64,000 bases of DNA from Tipula vernalis (lineage: Eukaryota > Arthropoda > Insecta > Diptera > Tipulidae). Every line of letters begins with the position of its first letter. Position 1 is the first letter of the stretch. The stretch covers positions 256,041,368 through 256,105,367 of the forward strand of contig OY282560.1 in the NCBI GenBank assembly GCA_958295665.1, written 5' to 3'. Positions 1-11,453 of the stretch are shown here, one piece after another. The notes below the pieces were generated by a model, which saw only the letters and a program-made list of their open reading frames with translations, was not told the DNA's origin and did not search any database. Position numbers and translations under genes: made by a program.

Positions 1-920
1 TTAGTATGTAAATTATAAAGAATCCCCGTGGATTTTATTCTGGCTTAACCTCCTAGTTCCGGTCTTTTGTTTTCAATTATTTAAAAGTCTCTTAAATTCC
101 TGCTATAAATACTTCCAAAAAAAATATGGCGTAAATTCATCTGGCATAAATTCAAGGCACCAGGGATCAGTAGATATGATTTTATTGCGTTGTCTTATCA
201 TTAGTGTGATTAAGGCTTTGAATCTCACAGTTATTAAGAAAGGTTATATAAGCGTATGTATACTTAATAATCGATTAAGATATCGAGATGAATTAGTCTG
301 CAGAAAATGTCTGTCTAGACAGTCATTTTAACTCATCTAACTTTCATTCAAACTAGTTAAGAAGTTTTGACGTGAAACCCGGACAATAGGCAAATATGCA
401 GATAGACAAACCAATTTTTTTTAAAATGGGGTTTACCTTAGCCATCCTTTAAATTTAAGTAACGCAAACGACTACACAGAGCATATTTCGAAATTAGAGA
501 CATACTCCAATTTTATGTATTAAAAATTAAACCAAGCATTAATAAGGAAACATGTACTTATATCCGTATATGTAATGTATGTACATATATGTAATGTATG
601 TACATCTTTCCTAACGGGTTATTTACTTGAGTACTTTCTACCCTATTTTTTCGACACCTGTAGCACACATATTATATTCGTATTAAGTAAATTAGTTTAG
701 CAGTTTTAAATATCAGGACATTTTCTTTTTTTGTTTCGTTAATTACAGGAACATGTTTTTATTTAAGGATGCACTGGATAAAATACTAGAAGTATAAAAT
801 AACTAAAACTTTACAAATAATTGTTGTTTAATAATAATTTTTCAATTAATATGAAAAAATCGAAGTAATTTATTTATATTGTTATGGTGAAACAACATTT
901 CTTTAAGGAATCGGCAAAAA
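1..920. other. AT-rich non-coding sequence
   Basis: I see no coding region or recognisable element here. The only local structure is a short tandem duplication of a 20 bp unit (ATATATGTAATGTATGTAC-like) near 564-605. Confidence 0.6.
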
Positions 921-924
921 CTTT

Positions 925-1450
925 CTGAAAATGGGATCCTAAAATGATATTTATATGAAGTACGATGGAAATGGGATTCTAAAATGAGCTTTAGAGCTTG
1001 GTTGTTTTATGGAATTGAAAGAGCTTGGTTGTTTGATGGAACTGGGATTCTAAAATTACTTTTTGATGAAGTTCAGGAATATGGTCAATTATGAAGGAAC
1101 TTGGTTAATTATAATTAATAATTATTCAAGGTTTTCGTATTATGTTGAAATTACCGAGTTTCTTATAATCCTAGTTCCTTCATACTTTTCCCATTTCCAT
1201 TTCCTTGGTACTTCCCGATTTTCATCATTATTAGTTAATACCTAAGTTCCCATTTCCATCGTACATTCTGAATTTCATTGTAAACGATTAGGAATTAACC
1301 GAGTTCCTTCCACATCGGCCATATTCCAGAAATTCATCCAAAACACGTTTTAGAATCCCGTTTCCACCGTACGTGTCGAATTTAATCATAATTGATTAAG
1401 AAATAGCCAATTCCCTCCTTAATTGGCCATATTCCAGAGCGTAATATAAA
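925..1450. repeat. Imperfect inverted repeat, MITE-like
   Basis: The motif GATGGAAATGGGATTCTAAAA followed by a GGAATATGG and GAAGGAACTTGGTTAATT block occurs on the plus strand at about 960-1120. It recurs in inverse orientation at about 1265-1440, for example as TTTTAGAATCCCGTTTCCA and CCATATTCCAG. The phrase also recurs within each arm. This is the architecture of a non-autonomous foldback or MITE-like element. The outer ends and any target duplication are not resolved, and the short open frames inside are not credible genes. Confidence 0.45.
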
Positions 1451-2345
1451 GTTATCTTAACTTTCACAGATAGTCTGGAAAACGATAAATAATAAAAAAG
1501 ACATTGGAAAAATTGTACCCCTTAAGTTTGAAATCCACTAAATCGGGGTTGTTTATCGGGGTACCGTTCCACCGTTTGACGTCTCGTCTTTTCCGTTTGG
1601 TTATTACATTGCATCCTTTCCGTCTCTTTACACTGACATTTGACAAACAAATAAAAATATAAAACGAAAGTCTACGAGACCTCAGAATCTCTAAAAATTC
1701 TATTCTTCGTAAACCACTTGTATAACAACTTATATACTTACAACAACTTATATACTCTCACGTAATGTAAATGATTTGATTTGGTTGGTTATGTACTAAC
1801 CCTTCGATTTCTCTTTTCAAATTGTATAGAAAATGTCTAAAACTAATTTTGACGAAGAGTGGAACGAAAAGGAACGGATCCGTTATTACTCGACCTTAAA
1901 CCTTAAAGGTTTTAACAGAATGCATCGGATCCGCTTGTTCGTTTTTATCCGCTCTACACTGTCCGTTTCATAAAACTATTTGCATCCGCTCCGTTTGTCA
2001 AACTACTTCGTAATAAAATATTTATTCAAATAAAAATTATTTTTGATTCGAAATAAACTACCTTTAAGGAACACTAAAAACATTTGGCTATTTCCAGAAT
2101 ATGTTTAAAAGTTCTTACATATTAAAATAAAATATTTTTGTGATACAAATCGTACGCAAAATTTTAAATTTGTGTTTAGTGACCGCCCGGCTTTTTTCCA
2201 ATCTTAAAATAAATTTCTATGAAACGATTATAAAATTCTCTTATCTAGCAGTCCGTTTTCTACTTTTAAGGCATTGCTCCATTGCTCCACCAACTAGCAT
2301 TTCCAACCGTCAAATCCAAGTTTTGGCAAAGTTGCTTCACTTTGG
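1451..2345. other. Non-coding, unassigned
   Basis: This is AT-rich sequence. The short open frames (for example reverse 1464-1646) match no family I recognise, so no function is assigned. Confidence 0.5.
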
Positions 2346-2349
2346 ATGA

Positions 2350-2571
2350 ATATTATTAACAAGTAGTTCAAAACTATAAGACCCACATTTTTCTTAGGAA
2401 ATTTTATTAAAATTGATTTAATTTCATTCAGAAAACCTCAATTTTATATTTAGTCGCGACCATCAAAATATAAAATTGGGGGTTTTTGAATGAAATTATA
2501 TCGATTTTAATAAAATTTTCTAAGAATAAGGGGAAATTTATAGATTCGAACTACTTTTTAATAATTTTGAC
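2350..2571. repeat. Long near-perfect hairpin, about 100 bp arms
   Basis: The left arm (about 2350-2451) and right arm (about 2465-2571) are reverse complements with few mismatches. TTCTTAGGAAATTTTATTAA on the left pairs with TTAATAAAATTTTCTAAGAA on the right, and AAGTAGTTC pairs with GAACTACTT further out. The loop is about 13 nt and contains TCGCGA. The size and symmetry fit a palindromic MITE. A transcript would fold into a long double-stranded stem. Confidence 0.6.
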
Positions 2572-5430
2572 AGTTTGAAAGCCCGGTTTGCCGTTTGTGC
2601 ATGTGGCAAAACCTTTATTATAAGTTCATGAATGGATTTCTGTACGTTGACAGAATTGTTAAGGAAGCCATATAAAAATGAAGAATAATTCTATGCGCGT
2701 ATCAGTCAATCATGACATAAATTAAAACTATTTAGAAGAACTACAATTTTTTTTATTAAATTGAATAACTTTGACCAAGCCCGTTATGGAGATGATTAAA
2801 AAATGATTAATATTTCATAACCCTCGTCAGATTGAAACTGAATTTGCAGAACTTTTAACAATTTCTCCTCTGCCTAAAATATTTTCTAATAAAAGCAGCC
2901 AATTTTCATACAACAAATTGCTTTATTGTCTCTGGAGATGTCAGTCAACGTTGCGAAAGCTGTGCAGGAACTTATCTTCTGTATTTGTAGTAAACAGTAT
3001 AACATTTTAAATCTTCTGCATTTGTTGTAAATTAATAAATAGAGCAAGGGTTATTATTTCGTTTTTACAAGTTTTACATTGAATTACATTCAAAGATTTT
3101 CGCAGATGCTAGTGTCGAATCAAAGTTTCGATTTCTTTAGACAAAAAAACTAAATTTAAACAAAAAATATCATAAAACAAGGTTCCGGAAATACCATTCA
3201 AAAACATTTCAGACAAAGAACGAAAAGGTTTTATTTAAATACAAACCTAAAAATATTTTATGTTACTAGTATTTTTCGTTATTAAAGGTTGAATGAAAAA
3301 TGTTCAATTTTACATGAGTTCTTATGGAAAATCGTAAAATGTATCCCCTTTAAATTAAGCCTGTTTTTAAATTGATCCGATAATTGCCGCCTTTACTCGT
3401 ATATATAGGAGGCTTTGAAAGAATAAATCAAGCCGCATTTAAGGGTTTTGTTTCATTGAAACCCGTCCATTTGTTGCCCGAAATAACTAAAAACATAAAG
3501 CTTCACGAAAAAAAGACCAAAATTTCGCTCATTTTTAACAATTATCAGCTAGCTCAGGCACAACTTAGCAGAACCTATCTGAATATTTTCTGAATCTCTG
3601 CTCTTTCCTCTATCCCATGCTATAAACATAATTTTTCTAGCTCTACATACATAGTAGTTCGAAAAAACGATTATTAGATACTTTGAATTTATTTTGCCCT
3701 CAAATATTTACAAAAATTCTTTAATAAACAAACAAAATGCTAAGGCGCTACAGGAAGCACGTTTTTAGTAAATGATAAAAATTATTTTTGTTTTAGATTT
3801 ACGAAATAAATTCAACTTTTTAAAGAATTTGTTGCTTTTTCACCGTGGAAGGCCGTGAATTTTTGGTTTATTTTGTGGCGCTGCTAATTTTGACACAAAA
3901 AATAAATTTAAATGAATATGTTGATTATGGGAGATAGAACGATAACGATGAATTAATTAATTTTTAATGATAAATTAATTGCCTCAACCAATATGTAGCA
4001 CATAAATATTATACATAAAATATTATATGTATATATGTTTACGAGTACAAATAATGGTAACCATATACTCGTACGTAGTACCAATATAAATATACTGTAG
4101 CAATAAAATTCATTTGATTGTTTATTGCTTGTTGGATAATTTTTATTTTTATTTAAAACATTTTCCAGTTTTTCGATTATTTATTTAAACTACTCGTATA
4201 ACAGAACTTTCGATTATTTTCTATCAATTTAGAAGATAATTTTGGCGAAATTGTGGGGCACTTTTTCATGTACTGAAAATACTAGATTCCTATATAATTT
4301 TTAGGATATTATTTATTTGGAATATATTTTCAAACAAAAAGAGAATAACAGGCTGTGAAAGAACCAAAGGCGACATCATGAAATCGGTGACTGTTCGCAT
4401 TCTCACGGAAATCGGTATCATGAGCGCTATTTAACCTGCAGTTTATCGTCAGAACTTGAGAGAGTTGACGGTAAAAGTAATTTCATATGAATATGTATCT
4501 CATACAACTCTCGTCTTTTATTTTATTGAAATAAAACTTTTATTCAATTTCAATTTTCTGTTTCATAATTTTAATTGGAAAGCTCACAAAATGATGGAAG
4601 GAGAAAAATTGACTAAGGAAGAAACATTTTGTTCGAAATTTGGTATTTTCATAGCAAATTTATTCCGTGGGAAAAGTTTGAAGTTATATTGTATTCCTTA
4701 AGAAGTTATATTACGTATTTTTCGTTAAAAATCTACATTAATATAACAAACTATTTTTTCCAGATACCTAAGTCACGTTTTCGGCAAACCAATATTCATT
4801 ATTCGTTTCATGAAATGTCATGTATTTTAAATTTTGACTGGCCTATATATAGAACGACAAATTTGCTAAAATTCGCTCAATAAAATTACCGTGCGTTATT
4901 CACGATACGGTTTCTCTAGCGGTCGGTGCTAAGGTTATTCAGATAAAAGGTAAGGTTCCTAAAAATAAAATGAATTCCTTGCTATTTGGCAGCAGTCATT
5001 TTTGGCAGATTTTTCAATTTAAATATGTCAAATAGGAGGACATTTACGTAGTTTTCATAAAGCTAGTTTTTTTGAGAATAAGAATAGGTTTTGGTGAAAA
5101 CGAAGAAAATGAAAATGTAAGGAGACTCCAGCAGTAGGTCCTACCTAACTCTAGGCGCCAGATAAACTAAAAAAGGCCGGAAATTTAAGCCGTTTGGTAC
5201 GTTGTGTTCTCAAACCTTTTTTCTGGCTAAAACTTTAAATTGAGTCATCTAACCTTGCTAGACAACAAAGATGTAAGGAGGTTTGAATTTTTATCAGCGG
5301 AGAGGTAACCTTATAGAACGTAAGCAGCACTTCTAATTAGTAACAAAGTGATGGACCATGTAGAGTTTCGTATTTCTGAACATTTCCCAGTTCGGGTCTG
5401 GTTTTTTTTGTGAAGTGCTTACAAAGTATT
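2572..5430. other. AT-rich non-coding sequence
   Basis: No reading frame here carries a recognisable domain. The 60-85 codon frames at 3384, 4456 and 4629 are low-complexity, lysine/phenylalanine-rich translations of AT-rich DNA. I see no terminal repeats. Confidence 0.5.
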
Positions 5431-6330
5431 ATGGAGCGATGTACGCTAAAATAGCGATCAGAAATTCTTAAATTATTTTATGAAAATAAATCTTCGGTTA
5501 TTTGAACTCAAATAGCATTTCAATCAAAATATCTTTGTGTAAAAGCGCCGAACTGAAGAACTTTGAGACGTTTATGTACACCATTTCTTCAAAGTGGCGT
5601 TGTTACAGATGCAGAGCATAGTGGCAGGCAGCATAAAGAGGACCGGCCCCTCAAGTGAAAATTTTGATAGTGTGCTCGAAGATGTGAATGAGAACCCGAG
5701 AATATCAACAAGAAAGCGTGCATCGCAATTGGGATATAGTCGCACTATTTTGTGTCGTAATTCGAAGTTTGATTTGAAAATGTACGAATATAACATTTAA
5801 ATAACAAGCAGTTTTATGTTATTGTATCCAAAACAACGCTTAAATTATGCCCTACAAATCGAACCAAACCTAAGGCAAAAAAATCATCCTGAGCAATGAA
5901 GCGCACTTTTATCTCAACGGCAGCGTTAAAAAGCAAAACAATCGTTACTGGGAACCGAAAACTCGACAAAAGAGAGACTGTTAATGTTTAAGGCTTTTAT
6001 TTTCTACAAGATGGTGAGACATGTCATACAGTCGGTGAAACAATGACCATTTTGCGTCAAATGTTTCGTGGAAAGTCATATCGATATTCGGCGATTTTAT
6101 ATGGCCACCAAATCGCCCGATTTGACATTACCAGATTTTTTTTTCTGTTCTACCAACATTGTAACTACAAATTTCAGCCTCCCCCCCCACAAACATTTTT
6201 TTGGGGCCCTAAAAATGTTTCTTGTATCTATGAACTGGCAAAGTTTTTAGTGAAAAACTTATTTCTTCCTATTGTCTAGTCTCGCATTAATTAAAAGTAT
6301 CTGATTTTAAGAGTAGATGACACGAAACAT
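5431..6330 (+). pseudogene. Mariner-family transposase relic
   Basis: This is a decayed cut-and-paste transposase of the Tc1/mariner superfamily. The ATG at 5431 starts a reading frame whose first residues (SEILKLFYEN) match the N-terminal helix-turn-helix found in many insect mariner-like transposases. A second helical segment at about 5680-5760 reads NPRISTRKRASQLGYSRT. The C-terminal part near 6100-6160 preserves the catalytic-core end SPDLTLPDFFF. There are in-frame stops from codon 8 onward and several frame changes, and a C-run at 6180-6190 disturbs the tail. The 3' side ends at 6342, where the foldback element is inserted, so the foldback is younger. The gene is inactive. Confidence 0.75.
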
Positions 6331-6333
6331 CCT

Positions 6334-6342
6334 GCAACTCTA
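6334..6342. repeat. 9 bp target-site duplication, left copy
   Basis: GCAACTCTA directly precedes the foldback terminus and is repeated exactly at 9035-9043, directly after the other terminus. Confidence 0.85.
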
Positions 6343-9034
6343 ATGAGTGTGAAGTTTATGCTAAAAAAAATAACAAAAAATTACACTGTTAAATTAGATA
6401 TTTTCCAATTGGAATTTAAATTATATAAAAATTTAAATTTTTTGTAATTTTGGATTTTTCGTACCACCAAACAGATTCTTTTCATTAGAAAACAGGTTCT
6501 TTTCATCCTTTTCAGATAGCTGGACCATCTGTTTATATCGTTAACCAAAAGCATCCAATTGTGTTGAACATTACTATATTTCAGATAATTTCAAAGTTGA
6601 CTGAATTTTGATGGTTTAAATAATTATTTAGCGCCGATCCCGGAAATGTCCCGAAAGCCCCGCACATTTCTTAGAATAGCTAAGCCATATAGCGGTCATT
6701 GTCACCAAGCCGATCCAATTATGATGAACTATAATATATTTCACAGTTTTTGGAATTTTTAATAATTTTCCATTATTTTAAAAGTTTTATATCGCCGATC
6801 GCAGAGATGTCCACAAGGTCTTGCCCATAGTTTCGGATAACTTGGCCATTTGCCAGTCTACGTGGTCAACCTTATCCTATTGTGATGAACTATACTATAC
6901 TTCACAAAATATAGAATTTTTAATAATTTTATTTGGTTTTAAAAATTGTTGTATCTCCGATCGCAGAGTCGTCCACAAGGTCTGGCCTATATTTTTGGAT
7001 AACTTGGTCATATTCCAGTCTACGTGGTCAACTTTATCCAATTGTGATGAACTATACTATACTTCACACAGTTTAGAATTTTTAATAATTTTATTGGTTT
7101 TAAAAATTGTTGTATCTCCGATCACAGAGATGTCCACAATGTCTTGCCTATATTTTTGGATAACTTGACCATATGCCAGTCTACGTGGTCAATTTTAATC
7201 AATTGTGATGAACTATACTATACTTCACAGAATTCCGAATTTTTAATATTTTTATTGGTTTTATAAATTGTTGTATCTCCGATCGCGGAGATGTCCACAA
7301 GGTCTGTCCTATATTTTTGGATAACTTGGCCATATGCCAGTCTACGTGGTCAATCTTATCCAATTGTGATTAACTATACTATACTTCACAGAATTTCGAA
7401 TTTTTAATAATGTTATTGGTTTTAAAAATTGTTGTATCTCCGATCGCAGAGATGTCCACAAGGTCTGGCCAATTTTTTGGATAACTTGACCATATTCCAG
7501 TCTACGTGGTCAATCTTATCCAATTGTGATGAACTATTCTATACTTCACAGAATTTAGAATTTTTAATATTTTTATTGGTTTTTAAAATTGTTATGTGAT
7601 CAGAAATACAATTTTTGTATTGTGATCAGAAATACAATTTTTAAAACAAATATAATTTTAAAAAATTCTAAATTCTGTGAAGTATAGTATAGTTCATCAC
7701 AATTGGATAAGATTGACCACGTAGACTAACATATGGCCAAGTTATTCGAAAATATAGGCAAGACCTTGTGGACATCTCTGTGATTGGAGATACAATATTT
7801 AAAACAAATAAAATTAATAAAAATTCGAAATTCTGTGAAGTATAGTATAGTTCATCACATTTGGATAAAATTGATCAATTAGACTAGCATATGGTAAAGT
7901 TATTTTAAAACATAGGCCAGTCCTTGTGGACAACTCTGTGATCAGAGATAAAATTTTTAAAACAAATAAAATTATTAAAAATTCTAAATTCTGTGAAGTA
8001 TAGTATAGTTCATCATAATTGGATAAGATTGACCAAGTAGACTGACATATGGTCAAGTTATCCAAAAATATAGGACAGACCTTGTGGACATCTCTGTGAT
8101 CAGAGATACAATTTTTAAAACAAATAAAATTATTAAAAATTCGAAATTCTGTGAAGTATAGTATGGTTCATCACAATTGAATAAGATTGACCACGTAGAC
8201 TGGCATTTGGTCAAGATATTCAAAAATATATGATAGACCTTGTGGACATCTCTGTGATCGAAGATTCAACAATTTTTAAAACCAATAAAATTTTAAAAAA
8301 TTCGAAATTCTGTGAAGTATAGTATAGTTCAGCACAATTAGATAAGATTGACCACGTAGACTGGCATATGGTCAAGTTATTCAAAAATATAGGCAAGACC
8401 TTGTGGACATCTCTGTGATCAGAGATACAATTTTTAAAACCAATAAAATTATAAAAAATTTTAAATTCTGTGAAGTATAGTATAGTTCATCACAATTGGA
8501 TAAGGTTGACCACGTAGACTGGCATATGGCCAAGTTATCCGAAACTATGGGCAAGACCTTGTGAACATCTCTGCGGTCGGCGATATACAACTTTTAAAAT
8601 ACTGGAAAATTATTAAAAATTCCAAAAACTGTGAAATATATTATAGTTCATCATAATTGGATCGGCTTAGTGACATTGACCGCTATATGGCTTAGCTATT
8701 CTAAGAAATGTGCGGGGCCTTCGGGACATTTCCAGGATCGGCCCTAAATAATTATTTAAACCATCAAAATTCAGTCAACTTTGAAATTATCTGAAATATA
8801 GTAATGTTCAACACAATTGGATGCTTTTGGTTAACGATATAAACAGATGGTCCAGCTATCTGAAAAGGATGAAAAGAACCTGTTTTCTGATGAAAAGAGT
8901 CGTTGTTGGTGGTACGAAAAATCCAAAATTACAAAAAATTTAAATTTTCATATAATTTAAATTCAAATTGGAAAATAGCTAATTTAACAGTGTAATTTTT
9001 TGTTATTTTTTTTTAGCATAAACTTCACACTCAT
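6343..9034. mobile_element. Foldback (FB-like) transposable element
   Basis: Both ends begin ATGAGTGTGAAGTTTATGC reading inward, and the flanks carry a 9 bp duplication. The whole 2692 bp is two opposed arms meeting near 7590-7640. Each arm has a unique outer segment (6343-6630 and 8760-9034) followed by about 160 bp tandem units. There are six in the left arm, with starts near 6634, 6795, 6958, 7119, 7280 and 7441. There are seven in the right arm, inverted, near 7764, 7922, 8081, 8240, 8398, 8558 and 8718. Each unit carries GATGTCCACAAGGTC, CAGTCTACGTGGTCAA and GATGAACTATACTATACTTC blocks. Nothing encodes a transposase, so the element is non-autonomous. Long inverted arms of internal direct repeats plus a 9 bp duplication are the hallmarks of Drosophila FB elements. 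Whether the sequences are related is not established. Confidence 0.88.
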
Positions 9035-9043
9035 GCAACTCTA

Positions 9044-9319
9044 TGCTCTGACGATTTCTAAATAAATCGATAAGGCATCACAAATTTCGAATATAATTTG
9101 AAAAATATCAACAATTTCCAAATAACCTCAAAAATATCGAATTTTCAGAGTATCTTGAAAATTCTTGAAAGTTCTCAAATATCGAATTATCCGTGAGTTT
9201 TGTTTAAAAATTGTATAAACATAAAATATGTATTTGCAAAAAATTATCAATTAGTTTCAGTTTGATAATTAATTTAAACAAGTTTGGGTTTTAACTTAAC
9301 TTTAACTTTTCATTTACAT
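9044..9319. other. Non-coding flank with short repeats
   Basis: This stretch has repeated AAAATATC and TTGAAAAT phrases. Its final part (about 9258-9317, TTTGATAATTAATT then TTTTCATTT) resembles 18352-18410. The structured tandem repeat may therefore sit inside an older degenerate repeat region. Confidence 0.4.
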
Positions 9320-9615
9320 GATTTTAATATGTTCCGAAGATTGTAAGAAAATTTAATCCAGTTTCGAACTGATGAGCTTATGATTATGAAAAAATTAATC
9401 TTCCCATCAGTCCGCGGCGACTGGACTGATTATACCACAATTTACATTCTATATATACAGAATGTGTTGTGCGGGATGTGCTAGCGAATCATTCTAATAC
9501 AGACAAATTCTCTTACAATTTTTTTCTTCTTCACGATATGCACACTGCTCTGTGTGTAAGCTAATTTTTACTTTTTATTAATTTTTTGTTGAATGTTAAT
9601 TAATTCATGTAATTT
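9320..9615. repeat. Structured tandem repeat, copy 1, left part
   Basis: This starts at GATTTTAATATGTTCCGAAG and continues at 16188-16314 beyond the inserted LTR element, giving a unit of about 423 bp. It aligns with copy 2 (16315-16643 plus 18072-18149). The copies share a compound hairpin (9355-9431 here), a CATTCTATATATACAGAATG hairpin and a CACAC/GTGTG hairpin. No protein is encoded. A third copy starts at 18150 and is lost after about 23 bp. Confidence 0.75.
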
Positions 9616-10286
9616 TGTAGCGACCGATTTAAATTTCAAATTAAATAAAATTTCAATCGCGCTCCAATTGCAAAATAACTTAAACGTATTTTGCGCTAAC
9701 ATTCAGGCGTTAGTCAAATCATTTACCAAAAATACATTCTCTTTGGTTGTCATGCGCGCTCGCAATAACCAAAGATTGAACGGTAGATGAAATAAATAAT
9801 GTAGTCAAATTGCTTTCCATTTTACATATAAAACCACGATGTTTTTATTTGTACTTTTTATTACCATCCGGCATGTCCAAAATTTCGTAAAATAATCACG
9901 ACGGTATAATACATACATATTTAATATATACAACGAATTCATATTATTATACTACTTTGCTCGTCATACGTCCATATTAAATTTGCGTACACTATAACCC
10001 ACTCACCCCAATACAGCCAAGCTTTTTCGAGGGGAATCAAAATCGTTCGCGCATTATTTCGGGTTTTTGCTTTTTATTTTGAGAAGCAGTATATACACGA
10101 CGCGCAAGTAAAACGGTGGTGCTAAATATATAATAATAAAATTGTTTGAAAATAAAGTTTCATAATAATTAATAATAATTTTTTTATAAATAAATAAATA
10201 AATAATAATTTTTAATAATTAATAATTTAATAAATTAATTACCTAAGTTTTTATTTTATTTAAAAAAACCAAGAAACCATACTACA
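9616..10286 (+). repeat. 5' LTR (671 bp)
   Basis: It begins TGTAGCGACC and ends CATACTACA. ATATAAAA at 9826-9833 is a plausible TATA box, and AATAAA signals occur in the AT-rich 3' part (10140-10260). The 65-codon frame at 9593-9790 is incidental and is also present in the other LTR. Confidence 0.92.
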
Positions 10287-10290
10287 TTTT

Positions 10291-10304
10291 TGGTGACCCC
10301 GACG
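10291..10304 (+). promoter_or_regulatory. Primer-binding site, tRNA-Trp type
   Basis: TGGTGACCCCGACG lies 4 nt after the LTR and is complementary to the 3' end of animal tRNA-Trp (CGUCGGGGUCACCA), recalled from known tRNA sequence. A tRNA-Trp primer is a known property of the CsRn1 clade. Confidence 0.8.
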
Positions 10305-10402
10305 GCCCTTTTTAGGGAATAGAACCCGCAGCAGCTGATTTATAAGCACCTAGATTTAGCTTAAGCTGAAAATTTTGGATATTATACGAAAATAATTGGA
10401 CT

Positions 10403-10427
10403 CTTGGCACGAGTTTTTCGTGCCAAG
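10403..10427 (+). promoter_or_regulatory. Leader hairpin, possible packaging/dimerisation signal
   Basis: CTTGGCACGA and TCGTGCCAAG form a perfect 10 bp stem with a GTTTT loop about 100 nt downstream of the primer site. The position suits an RNA dimerisation or packaging stem. The role is inferred and only the stem is seen. Confidence 0.5.
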
Positions 10428-11030
10428 AAAATGGTACGTACAGCCATTTCTTTTATAACCTTTTATAACCATATTTATCACAAGTGAATTATCCACAAAA
10501 TATTAAAATAAATTATTTCTTGTTTTCCGACGTAACCTGCGACACGGGTGGATACTAATTTCCACGACCTACAACTATTTGTGATTGTGGCGAGCTTTGC
10601 CGCAAAATAAAAATTGTATAAATATAATTACGATTATTCAATTTCGGAAACCCAGCGCAAAATTAAATACGAAAACGCGTGTATTTTGGTAGCCATATTG
10701 GACATGCAGATACGCAATCGCAATTAATCAGCAGTTTCATCATAGGACATCATCAATTACATCGAAGGACACCATCGCAGCTTACATCAACCGCATCAAA
10801 AGTTACAGATGAGTTTTTTTTTTGTTTTTTTATTTTTTTTTGCCGATGATATTAAAGTAAAGTAGAATCACCTAGTTAGTGGCACATATAAACATTACAT
10901 TTTTATCGTAAAAACGAAATAATATATTTCTATGATACATAAATCATTATATTATATAATTACTAACACTAAAAGAATAATTTATATATCCTGTTTGTTT
11001 TTTTAAAAACACATTAGGCTTATACTAACC
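10428..11030 (+). other. Retroelement leader, non-coding
   Basis: This AT-rich untranslated leader lies between the LTR and gag. It contains a pyrimidine run near 10810-10840. No forward coding potential is visible. Confidence 0.6.
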
Positions 11031-11300
11031 TCATTCTGTAAATTTAGCACCATTCATTTCTTTCTGTGTATTCGAATTTTGCATTCCGATTTTATACATA
11101 ACGTTGAATTGTGCGGAACCATAGTACGTTTGAAATAGTTTGGTTGGGTTATTTTCTGACACATTAATTACGTCCAATAATTGATGGGTTAAATTTCTTA
11201 CGTCATTCATTATACGATCATTATTATTAAGTAGCGCAATTGTTCCAATAATTCTTTCGGTAATTTCACGTAATTTACAATATATATTAAATATAATCAT
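11031..11300 (-). CDS. Antisense 89-codon open frame in the LTR-element leader, unknown
   Basis: This reverse-strand frame of 89 codons lies wholly in the leader between the primer site and gag, transcriptionally opposed to the element. The amino-acid mix (segments such as DRIMNDVRNLTHQLLDVINV and YGSAQFNVMYKIGMQ) looks more protein-like than the surrounding AT-rich frames, and predicted helical stretches dominate. I recognise no family. It could be an accessory antisense gene, a captured host fragment, or chance. Nothing in the sequence shows that it is transcribed. Confidence 0.3.
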   Translation of the reverse strand: MIIFNIYCKLREITERIIGTIALLNNNDRIMNDVRNLTHQLLDVINVSENNPTKLFQTYYGSAQFNVMYKIGMQNSNTQKEMNGAKFTE

Positions 11301-11453
11301 AGTTTAATAAGTAACACGATTGCGAATAAACTACACATATAATTTTAGGACAGGTATTGCGATCGTTCAAGCGATGTGCGCATACTAAGCCGCACCAATA
11401 CCAATTTTTCTTTTTATAATTTCTTTTGGTGGTTTTGCATTTTACTTTTTGAA

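Noticed and set aside
6821..8590. Several 60-115 codon open frames with similar repeated protein phrases
   Set aside because: They are translations of the foldback tandem units on both strands. Length follows repeat structure and no domain is present.
6630..8760. CRISPR-like regular repeat spacing
   Set aside because: The units are contiguous, about 160 bp, with no unique spacers and opposed arms. The context is eukaryotic.
9593..9790. 65-codon frame in the 5' LTR
   Set aside because: It lies mostly in LTR sequence, has no domain, and starts in flanking DNA.
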